Origin: Megasphaera micronuciformis F0359 | Lineage (GTDB): Bacteria > Bacillota > Negativicutes > Veillonellales > Megasphaeraceae | Length of the DNA stretch: 64,000 nt | Assembly: GCF_000165735.1 (NCBI RefSeq) | Contig: NZ_GL538208.1 | Span: 420,682-484,681 of the forward strand | Direction: 5' to 3' | In this document: positions 46,916 to 55,386 of the stretch, in pieces | Position numbering within the stretch: position 1 is the first letter of the stretch | How the letters are laid out: each line of letters starts with the position of its first letter | The notes under the pieces: generated by a model | What the model was told of the DNA's origin: nothing | Databases searched by the model: none | Seen by the model: the letters and a program-made list of their open reading frames with translations, nothing else | Translations under genes and position numbers: made by a program

Positions 46916-47782
46916 ATGATTAATATGAAAGAAGAGCGACAGTTTATGGGAAACCGTGTCTATGGACGGCGAGTAGTCGACGGCCATGTACATACAGAGC
47001 TGTGTCCTCATGGAAGTGGTGATAAGACGGCATTAATGATCGAGAAGGCTATTGATTTAAAAATCGATAAAATTTGCTTAACTGAACATGCCCCCTTGCC
47101 GGTAGAGTTTAAGAACGTATATGGAGGTATTAAAGCCGGCTGTGATACGGGAGCGCTTAAAGCGGATCAAGTCGAAGTATATTTAGAGTTGGCTGAAAGG
47201 TTAAAAAAAGATTATGCAACCCGTATCAATATTTCCGTCGGCTTTGAAGTGGATTACCTGCCCGGATTTGAAGACTATACGCGCTCTTTTTTGAATGAAT
47301 ACGGGGCATTTACGGAGGATAATATATTATCATTACACTTCTTAGACGGATATGACGGGAAGTTTTATTGTGTAGACTACAGTACGGATGATTTCCGGAA
47401 AGCCTTCGGGCCTTGGCTTTTCGACCAAAATGCATTGTATTATAAATATTTTACCTGTTTAAAAAAGGCTGTGTGCACCGACTTGGGCAAGTACACTCCT
47501 GTGCGCATAGGGCATCTTGATCTAATAAAAAAATATAGACTGCACTTCGGCTTTACCAAACCTCTTGATGAACAAAATTGCCGCTTAATTAAAGAGATAC
47601 TCCTTATTATGAGAAAACAGGGACGGCAGTTGGACTATAATATGAGCGGCTTTTTTAAGCCTCAATGTCGGGAAATGTATCCGAGTCGCTTCATTCAAGG
47701 CATGGCTGACGTATTGGGAGTCCCGTTTATACCCGGATCCGATTCTCATAGCGTAGAAGATCTGGAACGGGCCTGGGGATAA
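46916..47782 (+). CDS. PHP-domain phosphatase (histidinol-phosphatase family)
   Basis: A 288-residue PHP-superfamily metal-dependent phosphatase. The N-terminal VDGHVHTELCPHGSG holds the first histidine ligands, CLTEHAPLP near residue 68 and the C-terminal GSDSHSVEDL near residue 276 supply others, and GHLDLIKKY near residue 200 matches the histidinol-phosphatase pattern. In Firmicutes such HisK/HisJ proteins complete histidine synthesis; no other his gene is here, so the substrate stays uncertain. The frame is open back through the rnpB terminator, but AGAGGA eight bases upstream selects the ATG at 46916 (a second ATG is nine bases later). Confidence 0.8.
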   Translation: MINMKEERQFMGNRVYGRRVVDGHVHTELCPHGSGDKTALMIEKAIDLKIDKICLTEHAPLPVEFKNVYGGIKAGCDTGALKADQVEVYLELAERLKKDYATRINISVGFEVDYLPGFEDYTRSFLNEYGAFTEDNILSLHFLDGYDGKFYCVDYSTDDFRKAFGPWLFDQNALYYKYFTCLKKAVCTDLGKYTPVRIGHLDLIKKYRLHFGFTKPLDEQNCRLIKEILLIMRKQGRQLDYNMSGFFKPQCREMYPSRFIQGMADVLGVPFIPGSDSHSVEDLERAWG

Positions 47783-47856
47783 GGCAATGAGCTTTTGTGA
47801 AATACAGGGATGAATAAGACAGAGCTCTGCAGTCTGCGAAAAGATACGGGAAAAAC

Positions 47857-47890
47857 AAAAAGACGTAACACAGGTGTGCTACGCCTTTTT
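47857..47890. terminator. Two-way terminator between PHP and pyruvate-kinase-like genes
   Basis: A 16-base stem (47857-47872 with 47875-47890) with two A/C mismatches, flanked by A and T runs; fits both convergent genes. Confidence 0.7.
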
Positions 47891-47893
47891 AAA

Positions 47894-49390
47894 TCAGTCT
47901 TTAAAAACTGTGTGCAGGGCAATACTGAGGGCTCGTAATTGAGGAGCTTTTTTACGCTGGTGTTCATTCATACGCCCTAAAATATCGCTGAGAATCGAAA
48001 CGGCTTTTACAATATGAGGTCCTTTGTTGAGCATTACGCACTCCGCCCGTTCACCCATGGCGGCATCGGTTATTTCGGCTCGAGTTGGCAAGCCCGTCTT
48101 AACTAAAGTTTCCAGTACTTGAGTGGCCCAAATGACGGGGACATGAGCGGCTTCACAAATCCAGAGGATCTCCTCCTGAAGTTCCGATAAACGATGATAA
48201 CCCGCTTCTACCGCCAAATCACCGCGAGCAATCATGACGCCGAAAGGTTGTTTGGAAGCGGCTTTTACAATGATTTGCGGCAGGTTGGCTACGCTTTCCT
48301 TTGTTTCTATCTTAGCAATAATAGCAATGGAAGAAGACTTTTTGCCCAGCCTCTTTTTCAATTCTCTTTGTAGCAGCTCAATATCGTCTCCATTACGCAC
48401 AAAGGAGTAACCTATGCTGTCGGCGCGACCAATCATAAAATCCAGGTCTTCCAGATCTTTGGCGGTTAGGGGCGTAATGTCCAAGTGTGTTTCAGGAAAA
48501 TTCAGACTCTTTTTAGGCTTTACACGGAAGCCTTTTTCTTTAGCAGCCGTAACGGTTAAAAAAGCTCCGTTATCAGTCATTTCAGTAACTCTGGCCGTGA
48601 GCTTTCCGTCATCGATAAGAACGGGGTCTTCCTCTTTTAACGTATTAAAGACTTCCGGTGCCGAACAGGCCAAGACAATTTTTCCGAGTGCCTCAGGCGG
48701 ACAGACTCCGATGGATTGAGATAAGAAGAAGGAGTCTCCTTCCACTAATTTATCCGTATCGCCTGTAATAAGAACTCCCGAAATACGGATTTTCGGACCG
48801 GCCAAATCCATGTATACGCGACAATCTTTGCCTGTTTCCTTTTTTGCCCGTTCTAAATTATCCAACATAGCGGTCCAAACCGTGCGGTCATCGTGAGCAC
48901 AATTGATGCGAACCGTATCCATACCGGCTTCCAATAAATTGCGAACAAGTTTGTAGTCATCAGCCGCTTCGGGCGGAAGGGTTACCATAATATGAGTATT
49001 TATATTATTGGCGGCTCCGAAGATAAGTCCCGTATTGTGGTCTAACAGTTTATCGCCGTGAAAGAACCACTTTTGTGACGGATAATTGATTAGATTTTCT
49101 TCTTTTTCACATAAACGGCCCAAGGTTGCCATGACGGCGTCAAGGTTAGCCATGGTACGGGCTTCGCTACGTCCTAAAGAGGAAAGTCCCAGGGGAAGAA
49201 GCCGTTCTTGAACGGGGCGTAGGTCGTGACAGCGAACAGCCAGATAATAGGCCAGGTTTAAAGCACTGAAACGGAAAGGACGTCTTTCAATGCCCGGCAA
49301 CCAGGTACGAAAGAGAGCTTCGCCGTCATTCATAATATCTGCGCGTAAAGAATATAATTCTTCATATAAAGCGTCTATATGTTGTTTCAT
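47894..49390 (-). CDS. Divergent pyruvate-kinase-like protein
   Basis: A 498-residue protein. Residues 132 onward match the pyruvate kinase barrel: MVTLPPEA, LLEAGMDTVRINCAHDD (substrate arginine R161 and N163), DLAGPKIRI, a B-domain-like insert near residues 210-270, AKIETKE, MIARGDLAVEAGYHRL, ATQVLETL and PTRAEITDAA. However the first 130 residues are a helical extension not found in ordinary pyruvate kinase (SSLGRSEARTMANLDAVMATL near residue 70), and the protein stops after the barrel (MLNKGPHIVKAV), lacking the usual C-terminal allosteric domain. It may be a non-allosteric pyruvate kinase or a related enzyme. It is a lone gene on the minus strand behind AAAGGA. Confidence 0.75.
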   Translation of the reverse strand: MKQHIDALYEELYSLRADIMNDGEALFRTWLPGIERRPFRFSALNLAYYLAVRCHDLRPVQERLLPLGLSSLGRSEARTMANLDAVMATLGRLCEKEENLINYPSQKWFFHGDKLLDHNTGLIFGAANNINTHIMVTLPPEAADDYKLVRNLLEAGMDTVRINCAHDDRTVWTAMLDNLERAKKETGKDCRVYMDLAGPKIRISGVLITGDTDKLVEGDSFFLSQSIGVCPPEALGKIVLACSAPEVFNTLKEEDPVLIDDGKLTARVTEMTDNGAFLTVTAAKEKGFRVKPKKSLNFPETHLDITPLTAKDLEDLDFMIGRADSIGYSFVRNGDDIELLQRELKKRLGKKSSSIAIIAKIETKESVANLPQIIVKAASKQPFGVMIARGDLAVEAGYHRLSELQEEILWICEAAHVPVIWATQVLETLVKTGLPTRAEITDAAMGERAECVMLNKGPHIVKAVSILSDILGRMNEHQRKKAPQLRALSIALHTVFKD

Positions 49391-49734
49391 ATTATCACGG
49401 TCCTTTCCGGTTTATAAGAAGGTAAATGGTATATTCCTTCTATAAACTCAGTATACGATGAAAAGAATGTGAAATAAATAACTTTTTCTCTGAAAAACCT
49501 CAATATGATAAAACCGTATAAAATAGCCAAAAGTCATGCATGGCAAGAATGAAGAATATTGTAAAACAGGTCATAGGTCTGTAAAACCGTAAAATTAGGC
49601 TGTATTGAGCCGGTATAATCTTTACTTTTAAAGGTCTCCATGCTATCATTCTGATTGTAATAGTTACTGTCGTGCAGTATGCGTAATTACTGATTCGGCA
49701 CGATTATGAATCTGGTCAAAGCGAGGGAGTTAAG
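49391..49734. other. Intergenic region before lysC with structured leader
   Basis: 344 bases between the divergent pyruvate-kinase-like and lysC genes. A TATAAT at 49614-49619 (poor -35) may start lysC transcription. The following leader can form a hairpin with arms TCGTGC (49670-49675) and GCACGA (49698-49703) and an inner AGTA/TACT pair set. It does not look like a lysine riboswitch, which is longer and has other conserved blocks. No gene is seen. Confidence 0.45.
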
Positions 49735-50958
49735 TTGGCATTAATTGTAAAAAAATTCGGCGGCAGTTCTGTCGCCACACCTGATAAAATGCAATCCATT
49801 GTGCAACGTGTGCTCAAGGGTATGAAAGAGGACGACCAGGTCGTCCTTGTCGTTTCCGCCATGGGTGATACGACAGATGAACTCGTTTCGCTGGCCCGTC
49901 AAGTTACATCAAAACCGTACGGTCGAGAAATGGACATGCTCCTTTCTACAGGCGAACAGATATCCATAGCCTTGATGGCTATGGCCTTTGCCGAAGCGGG
50001 GCACAAGGCTGTATCTTTTACGGGGGCTCAGGCCGGTATTGTAACGAGCAAGGCATATAACAAAGGCAGAATTTTGGAAATTAACGCCGAACGAGTCAAA
50101 GAGGCTCTGCAAGAAGGCAATATTGTCATTGTAGCCGGTTTTCAAGGTATGACGGATGATGGCGATATTACCACTTTGGGTAGAGGCGGTTCGGATACGA
50201 CGGCCGTTGCCGTTGCCGGAGCTATAAATGCAGATGCCTGTGAAATTTATACGGACGTAGACGGTATTTATACTTCCGACCCCCGTGTTGTTCCGGAGGC
50301 GCGCAAGATGGAAGAAATAACGTACGGAGAAATGTTGGAAATGGCTAAACTCGGTGCAGGCGTTATGCAACCTCGTGCCGTTGAAATGGGCAGTCGGTTT
50401 AACGTTCCTATTCATGTACGTTCGACTTTTTCCGAAATAAAAGGAACAATGATACAGGAGGGTTATTCTATGGAAGTAAAGCAATACCTTATTCGCGGCG
50501 TGGCGGAAGATAAAAATGTAGCTAAAGTAACAATTCTCGGTGTACCCAACAAACCGGGGTATGCTTATCGTATTTTTGCGGAATTGGCAGATCACAATAT
50601 AGATGTGGACATGATCGTACAAAGTGTAAGGGTTGCCAACGAAGGCGTGACGGACATTACCTTTACGGTAAGTCGGGATGATTCGGCTCTTGTACGCGAT
50701 GTATTGGCTGAAATTCGTGATGAATTGAGCATTGAAGATATTCTCATTGATGAAAGAATGGGGAAAGTTTCTGTTGTAGGTGCAGGGATGGCCGGACATC
50801 CGGGTATTGCTGCCAGCATGTTCGGTATTATGAGTGATAACGGAATTAATATTGAAATTATATCTACTTCTGAAATCAGTATTACGTGCTTAATCGGTGA
50901 AGAATCTGTTGATAAAGCTGTACGGGCTATACATGCACACTTCTTTGATAAGGACTGA
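49735..50958 (+). CDS. lysC: Aspartate kinase
   Basis: A 407-residue enzyme for the first step of the aspartate family (lysine, threonine, methionine, diaminopimelate). It begins at TTG: IVKKFGGSSVATPDKM, then FTGAQAGI and TLGRGGSDTTAVAVA near residue 140. Two C-terminal ACT domains start near residue 262 (VTILGVPNKPGYA) and 340 (VSVVGAGMAGHPG). Inside the gene AGGAGGG (50456-50462) lies seven bases before an in-frame ATG at 50470, which would give a separate 162-residue beta subunit as known for Bacillus aspartokinase II. A small unknown gene follows six bases later. Confidence 0.95.
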   Translation: MALIVKKFGGSSVATPDKMQSIVQRVLKGMKEDDQVVLVVSAMGDTTDELVSLARQVTSKPYGREMDMLLSTGEQISIALMAMAFAEAGHKAVSFTGAQAGIVTSKAYNKGRILEINAERVKEALQEGNIVIVAGFQGMTDDGDITTLGRGGSDTTAVAVAGAINADACEIYTDVDGIYTSDPRVVPEARKMEEITYGEMLEMAKLGAGVMQPRAVEMGSRFNVPIHVRSTFSEIKGTMIQEGYSMEVKQYLIRGVAEDKNVAKVTILGVPNKPGYAYRIFAELADHNIDVDMIVQSVRVANEGVTDITFTVSRDDSALVRDVLAEIRDELSIEDILIDERMGKVSVVGAGMAGHPGIAASMFGIMSDNGINIEIISTSEISITCLIGEESVDKAVRAIHAHFFDKD

Positions 50959-50964
50959 AAATTC

Positions 50965-51264
50965 ATGACTGTACTTGATAATTTTACGGAAGAAATTTTA
51001 CAAAGCGAATTGCCAAAAAACGTATTGCTTCATAATATGATTCGCGGTCTGGATAAGGAAAAACCGCCTCAGTTTGAAGTTCCGGCCAAAAAGTATACGT
51101 TTGAGTCCAATTTGCACGGTTTTTCTTACGATTATCAGCATAGTACAGTTACCATATCGTACAAGGTAGCAGATGGGGTCTATTCGGATGTGACCGTATC
51201 TTTTCGTACCTTCCGAGCCTATTTGGAAGGTTTGGCCGTTTGTGTACGCATGCAAAAATGGTAG
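50965..51264 (+). CDS. Hypothetical protein downstream of lysC
   Basis: A 99-residue, mildly acidic protein with no signal peptide or membrane segment. It starts six bases after lysC (weak AAGGA site inside lysC) and ends before a terminator, so it is likely co-transcribed. Segments SNLHGFSYDYQHSTVTISYK and VTVSFRTFRAYLEGL suggest a strand-rich fold. I recognise no family. Its position might indicate a helper in aspartate metabolism, but nothing in the sequence shows that. Confidence 0.6.
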   Translation: MTVLDNFTEEILQSELPKNVLLHNMIRGLDKEKPPQFEVPAKKYTFESNLHGFSYDYQHSTVTISYKVADGVYSDVTVSFRTFRAYLEGLAVCVRMQKW

Positions 51265-51273
51265 ATATATTTT

Positions 51274-51306
51274 AAACCTGTAACTGCGGTTGCAGGTTTG
51301 TTTTTT
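51274..51306 (+). terminator. Intrinsic terminator of the lysC unit
   Basis: AAACCTGTAAC (51274-51284) with GTTGCAGGTTT (51289-51299), one T-G pair, then a run of T. Confidence 0.8.
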
Positions 51307-51319
51307 ATGTGGAGGAATT

Positions 51320-51688
51320 ATGTTCAGCGGTATTGATATTGTTCAAATTGCTCGCCTTGAATCTTTGGTTGAGGGGCACGAAGGACGTCTGGAGAGATTG
51401 TTTTCTCCGGCAGAGATCGCTTATTGTCGCCGTAAGGGGCAAGGTGCCGTTGCTTCCTATGCCGGACTATATGCAGCCAAGGAAGCTTTTTTTAAGGCAT
51501 TGGGGAGCGGTTTTAGAGGCGGACTTTGGCGCGATGTGGAAGTAGGACATACTGAAGAAGGTGCACCCTATTTGATTTTACACGGTTATTATGCAGAAAA
51601 AGCGGCGGAAAAATCTGCCAATATGCCCGTTTTATCTATTTCACACGATGGTGATTATGCAATTGCACAGGTTGTTTGGGATGCGTAG
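51320..51688 (+). CDS. acpS: Holo-[acyl-carrier-protein] synthase
   Basis: A 122-residue phosphopantetheinyl transferase that activates acyl carrier protein. Marks: SGIDIVQIARLE near residue 3 (metal-binding aspartate), FSPAEIAYCRRKG near residue 32, and the catalytic GLYAAKEAFFKALG near residue 51, followed by LSISHDGDYAIA near residue 105. GGAGGAATT precedes the ATG at 51320. It leads an operon with nnr. Confidence 0.95.
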   Translation: MFSGIDIVQIARLESLVEGHEGRLERLFSPAEIAYCRRKGQGAVASYAGLYAAKEAFFKALGSGFRGGLWRDVEVGHTEEGAPYLILHGYYAEKAAEKSANMPVLSISHDGDYAIAQVVWDA

Positions 51689-51699
51689 GAGGCTATGAG

Positions 51700-53358
51700 A
51701 TGAAAATATTAAGAAAAGCGGCGGATATGAAAGCTATAGATAAGGCGTCCATGAGTGAACCGTACGGCATAGCTCCGGCTGTATTGATGGAAAATGCAGG
51801 TCGAGCCGTCTGCGAAAAGGGCGGCGTATATGTCGGCGGTTGGAGCGGTAAAGATGTTATGATTCTTTGCGGAAAGGGAAATAACGGTGGCGACGGATTT
51901 GTAACGGCCAGACATATTCTGGCAGAAGGAGGTCGCGTGTATGTCTACGCTTTCGGAGAAAAGGACGGATACAGCGATGAAAGCAAGGCACACTTAAAGA
52001 CGTTGGAAGCTATGTGTGACGGTGAACGTTGCAGCTTGATTTACTATAGAACGGCATCGGATTCAGCATTGTTAATAAAACAGTTGGATACCTGTCATGT
52101 CGTTATTGACGCCTTATTAGGGACAGGCTTCAAGGGGGAGTTGCGGGAACCGTATAAAAGCATAGTGATGGCTGTTAACGAAGCAGCCGCCGGTCGGCAC
52201 GTGACCGTTATTTCCGTTGATATGCCCAGTGGAGTGAATAGTGATACGGGAGCTGTAAGCGGCTCTGAGTCAGAAGAGGGATCGGCTCCCGTTATGGCGG
52301 ACTTAACCGTCACCTTCGGGGCTTTTAAACAAGGGCAGTTCCTTTACCCGGGAAAGGCTTGTACGGGAAAGTTGGAAATTGATCATATAGGAATTCCTGT
52401 TGCCTTGTCGGAACAATGTAAGGAAGCCGTTTTTTTGCCGGAACGGCAAGATGTTATCGATGCCGTCAGACCTCGACGTGTGGACAGTCACAAGGGAACG
52501 CACGGAACTGTAGCCGTCCTGACCGGCTGTAATGACATGGCCGGTGCCGCCTTGATGGCTGTTGACGGTGCCGTGCGTGCCGGAGCGGGAAAGGTTTTTT
52601 TATATACCCCGGCAGAAACGGCAAAGTATTGTATTGCAAGACAACCGGAAGTTATGGTTTGCGGTGTCGGACCGACAGGAACTCGTACCTTGGGAGGCAG
52701 TGAAGCCCGTGAAATAATAGATAATCTGGAAAATGTATCGGTTCTTGTTATGGGTCCGGGTATGGGAAAGCATGAAGGTGTATTTGATTTTATTAACTAT
52801 ATAGCAGAGAAAACGACCTGCCCCATGATAATTGATGCGGACGGCTTGAATTGTCTGGCAAAACATGATAAACAGGCTTTTTTTAAAAAGTATGGTAAGC
52901 GGACGGTAATTACGCCGCACCCGGCTGAATTTTCCCGTCTATCGGGTTTATCCGTCAGAGATATTAAGACGGATCTCATTAAAGCGGCTACGGATTTCGT
53001 ACATACTTACGGCGTGAATCTGGTATTAAAAGGGGCTCCTACACTTACCGTGTCGGCTAAAACGGGTCACGTATATGTTAATAGAACGGGAAATGCCGGT
53101 ATGGCGACAGGTGGTATGGGTGATGTATTGAGCGGAATTACGGCCGCCATGATTTGTCATGACGGTATTGACTCTTTGGCTGTTGCGGCTTGTGCAGCTG
53201 TGTATTTGCACGGTGCCGCCGGTGATTATTGTGCCAGACATATCGGTCCGTACGGATTTACCGCAACGGAGGTAGCATCCGCTGTGCCCAAAGTTTTAGC
53301 TCAATGGGATGAAGCTCGTCCCATGCCGGCCTTACAAGAACCGTATATAATGTCATAA
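51700..53358 (+). CDS. nnr: Bifunctional NAD(P)H-hydrate repair enzyme
   Basis: A 552-residue fusion that repairs hydrated NADH and NADPH. The N-terminal epimerase domain (YjeF_N, residues 1-230) has LMENAGRAVCE near residue 29 and CGKGNNGGDGFV near residue 56. The C-terminal ATP/ADP-dependent dehydratase domain has KGTHGTVAVLTG near residue 266, MGPGMGKHEG near residue 350 and TGGMGDVLSGITAAM near residue 474. The acpS-nnr order is common in Firmicutes. AGGAGG precedes the ATG at 51700. Confidence 0.95.
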   Translation: MKILRKAADMKAIDKASMSEPYGIAPAVLMENAGRAVCEKGGVYVGGWSGKDVMILCGKGNNGGDGFVTARHILAEGGRVYVYAFGEKDGYSDESKAHLKTLEAMCDGERCSLIYYRTASDSALLIKQLDTCHVVIDALLGTGFKGELREPYKSIVMAVNEAAAGRHVTVISVDMPSGVNSDTGAVSGSESEEGSAPVMADLTVTFGAFKQGQFLYPGKACTGKLEIDHIGIPVALSEQCKEAVFLPERQDVIDAVRPRRVDSHKGTHGTVAVLTGCNDMAGAALMAVDGAVRAGAGKVFLYTPAETAKYCIARQPEVMVCGVGPTGTRTLGGSEAREIIDNLENVSVLVMGPGMGKHEGVFDFINYIAEKTTCPMIIDADGLNCLAKHDKQAFFKKYGKRTVITPHPAEFSRLSGLSVRDIKTDLIKAATDFVHTYGVNLVLKGAPTLTVSAKTGHVYVNRTGNAGMATGGMGDVLSGITAAMICHDGIDSLAVAACAAVYLHGAAGDYCARHIGPYGFTATEVASAVPKVLAQWDEARPMPALQEPYIMS

Positions 53359-53397
53359 AAATGTATCGAAACGGACAGAGAACAGCATGCATCATGT

Positions 53398-53427
53398 TTT
53401 ACTCGTACAGAAACGATGTGCTATAAT
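53398..53427 (+). promoter_or_regulatory. Promoter of the amidase gene
   Basis: TTTACT (53398-53403), an 18-base spacer and TATAAT (53422-53427), 34 bases before the start codon. Confidence 0.6.
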
Positions 53428-53460
53428 AATAAAACGTTGTTTGTAAAGGAGAGTGAAGTC

Positions 53461-54585
53461 ATGAAAAGACTGTTATTCTTGTCCTTATTGGCAATCTTTT
53501 GTCTGGTTCCCGTACTGAACGGGCAAGCTGTTGATAAGGCTCAAGTCAGTTCCGTGCGCATAGCGACTCGTAATGATGCGAATACGCCTTTTGTTCGGAC
53601 TGTTCTGGACGTAAATAAAGCGGTTTCCCCGAAACTCGGGATTGATAAAGACGGTAAATACGTTACCGTCACCCTGCCCAATACTGAAGTAGCCCAAAAT
53701 CTGCAAACCAAGTACAATGCAGATACGAATATAGTTACCAAGATGGGGTTGGCACGTCGGATTAACGATACAGATGTAGTTTTTAAGGTTCCGAATGCGG
53801 TGACGGCCGCCGATGTCAAGGTCTTTACGCTCGGTCCTTCCGGCAGTGCTGCCAGTCGCGTTGTTATTGATATTAACGATAAATCCGGTAAGGTTAAACA
53901 GTGGAATAAATGGAAGCATTTGAATGTGGGCAGCAAAGGAATCGGTAAGACAGATCCCACGGTAGCATCTACAACAAAGCCGAAAGCAGTGCCTGTGTAT
54001 AAACGATCGACAGAGGCCGGTTTAAGAGGTAAGGTTATCTGCATTGATCCGGGACATGGCGGCACGGATTCAGGCGCTGTAGGAGCCTATTCGCAAGAAA
54101 AGAATATTACCTTTGCCATTGCTCGTCGCGTACAATCCTTACTTTCCGCACAGGGAGCAACAGTCGTCATGACGCGTACAGCCGATGTGGATGTATACGG
54201 ACCGAATGCCGGCGCCGTTGAGGAACTTCAGGCTCGTTGTAATGTGGCCAATATTGCCGGAGCTGATGCTTTCGTATCCATTCATATCGACTCCAGCGAT
54301 TCAGCCGAACCCGGCGGTGTAACGGCTTACTATACGAGTGGCTCGCCCGACGGCCAGCGCTTGGCCACGGATTTACATGCCGCTAATATGAAAGCTACAA
54401 CCTTTGATGATCGAGGGGTGCGTACGGCTAACTTCTATGTATTAAACCATACGGACATGCCGGCCACTCTCTTGGAACTCGGTTTTATGTCCAACCCTGC
54501 AGAAGAAAAAACTTTGAACACCGATGCGCAACAGCAAAGCTTTGCTGAAAGTATCGTCGATGGACTAAGTAAATTCTTTGCCTAA
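53461..54585 (+). CDS. N-acetylmuramoyl-L-alanine amidase with AMIN domain
   Basis: A 374-residue exported cell-wall hydrolase of the AmiC type, splitting the amide bond between muramic acid and the stem peptide. A signal peptide covers residues 1-22 (cleavage near NGQA). An AMIN domain follows (about 30-145, with strand repeats FVRTVLDVNKA and SRVVIDINDKSGK), then the amidase_3 domain: ICIDPGHGGTDSGA near residue 197 (zinc histidine), EKNITFAIARRV, FVSIHIDSS near residue 280, and the catalytic glutamate in LLELGFMSNPAEE near residue 341. Diderm Firmicutes use such enzymes in division. Confidence 0.94.
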   Translation: MKRLLFLSLLAIFCLVPVLNGQAVDKAQVSSVRIATRNDANTPFVRTVLDVNKAVSPKLGIDKDGKYVTVTLPNTEVAQNLQTKYNADTNIVTKMGLARRINDTDVVFKVPNAVTAADVKVFTLGPSGSAASRVVIDINDKSGKVKQWNKWKHLNVGSKGIGKTDPTVASTTKPKAVPVYKRSTEAGLRGKVICIDPGHGGTDSGAVGAYSQEKNITFAIARRVQSLLSAQGATVVMTRTADVDVYGPNAGAVEELQARCNVANIAGADAFVSIHIDSSDSAEPGGVTAYYTSGSPDGQRLATDLHAANMKATTFDDRGVRTANFYVLNHTDMPATLLELGFMSNPAEEKTLNTDAQQQSFAESIVDGLSKFFA

Positions 54586-54593
54586 TAAAACGA

Positions 54594-54632
54594 GGCTCTC
54601 ATGTCTGTATTAGTTGACATGAGAGCTTTTGT
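54594..54632 (+). terminator. Intrinsic terminator of the amidase gene
   Basis: An 11-pair stem (54596-54606 with 54617-54627) followed by TTTT. Its right arm contains the -35 box of the rplU promoter. Confidence 0.8.
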
Positions 54633-54643
54633 CTTGTAAAATA
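54615..54643 (+). promoter_or_regulatory. Promoter of rplU-prp-rpmA, embedded in a terminator
   Basis: TTGACA (54615-54620), 17-base spacer and TAAAAT (54638-54643). The -35 hexamer overlaps the right arm of the upstream terminator stem. Confidence 0.75.
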
Positions 54644-54651
54644 GACTAGTC

Positions 54652-54728
54652 ATAGCATACAGACGTGGCTGTGCATAAGCCGCATGAAGAGGCCTAAGTC
54701 CGCAAGGCGCCGTATTCAGCGAGTATAA
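54652..54728 (+). promoter_or_regulatory. L21 ribosomal protein leader
   Basis: The leader contains ACGTGGCTGTGCATAAGCCGC and the later blocks GGCCTAAGTCCGCAAGG and CGCCGTATTCAGCG, which match the conserved L21 leader RNA of Firmicutes, a structured autoregulatory element before rplU. It ends about 20 bases before the rplU ribosome site. Confidence 0.85.
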
Positions 54729-54746
54729 TGATGAGGAGGTGTCACC

Positions 54747-55058
54747 ATGTACGCTATTATTAAAACGGGCGGTAAGCAGTACCGTGTTCAGGAAGGCGAA
54801 ACGATTTTTGTTGAAAAATTGGAGGCTGAAGTTGATTCGGCTGTTGTTTTTGACGAAGTACTCGCTGTCGGCGGTGAAGGAGATTTGAAAGTCGGAACTC
54901 CCGTCGTATCCGGAGCTAAAGTAACGGGGAAAGTTGTTGCTCAGGGCAAAGAAAAGAAGATTCTTGTCTTCAAGTACAAAGCCAAATCCAACTATCGTCG
55001 TCGTCAAGGTCATCGTCAGCCTTTTACAAAGGTTGTCATTGAAAAGATTGAAGGCTAA
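54747..55058 (+). CDS. rplU: 50S ribosomal protein L21
   Basis: A 103-residue ribosomal protein of normal length. It begins [17 protein letters not shown] and ends with the basic [20 protein letters not shown] block that binds 23S rRNA. GAGGAGGTG precedes the ATG. It overlaps prp by one base (TAATG), so the two are translationally coupled. Confidence 0.97.
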   Translation: MYAIIKTGGKQYRVQEGETIFVEKLEAEVDSAVVFDEVLAVGGEGDLKVGTPVVSGAKVTGKVVAQGKEKKILVFKYKAKSNYRRRQGHRQPFTKVVIEKIEG

Positions 55059-55366
55059 TGATACGCATTAAGATGGAGAAGGACAGACAAGGCAGATTAT
55101 GCGGGTTTATCGTAGAAGGTCACGCCGACTACGCCGAAGAAGGATCTGATATTGTTTGTGCCGCCGTATCCGCTCTTACACAGACGGCTCTGCTCGGTAT
55201 AATACGTTATGCCGGTGAAGAGAAGGTGGTGTATGAGCAAAGCGAGGGGTTTTTGGCAGCTCATACGTTGAGCTTTGTTCCGGAAGTACCTATCGTATTG
55301 GAGACGGTTGTCTCCGGATTAAATGAAATTGCACGACAATATCCTGAATATGTCGTGTTAACTTAG
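55058..55366 (+). CDS. prp: Ribosomal-processing cysteine protease Prp
   Basis: A 102-residue cysteine protease that removes the N-terminal extension of L27. The catalytic pair is visible as H22 in EGHADYAE and C34 in [10 protein letters not shown]. The gene stands between rplU and rpmA as in Bacillus (ysxB) and Staphylococcus. The matching cleavage site is present in the L27 encoded next, see rpmA. Confidence 0.95.
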   Translation: MIRIKMEKDRQGRLCGFIVEGHADYAEEGSDIVCAAVSALTQTALLGIIRYAGEEKVVYEQSEGFLAAHTLSFVPEVPIVLETVVSGLNEIARQYPEYVVLT

Positions 55367-55386
55367 TAATTCGGGAGGTGAACGAA

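Noticed and set aside
49391-49734. Possible lysine riboswitch
   Set aside because: The leader is too short after the likely promoter and lacks the conserved core blocks.
49909-50799. Long minus-strand open frame (296 residues) within lysC
   Set aside because: It is the reverse of a confidently identified aspartokinase, with no family likeness and no ribosome site.
53485-54065. Two overlapping minus-strand frames within the amidase gene
   Set aside because: Both are shadows of a strong CDS with signal peptide and intact motifs.
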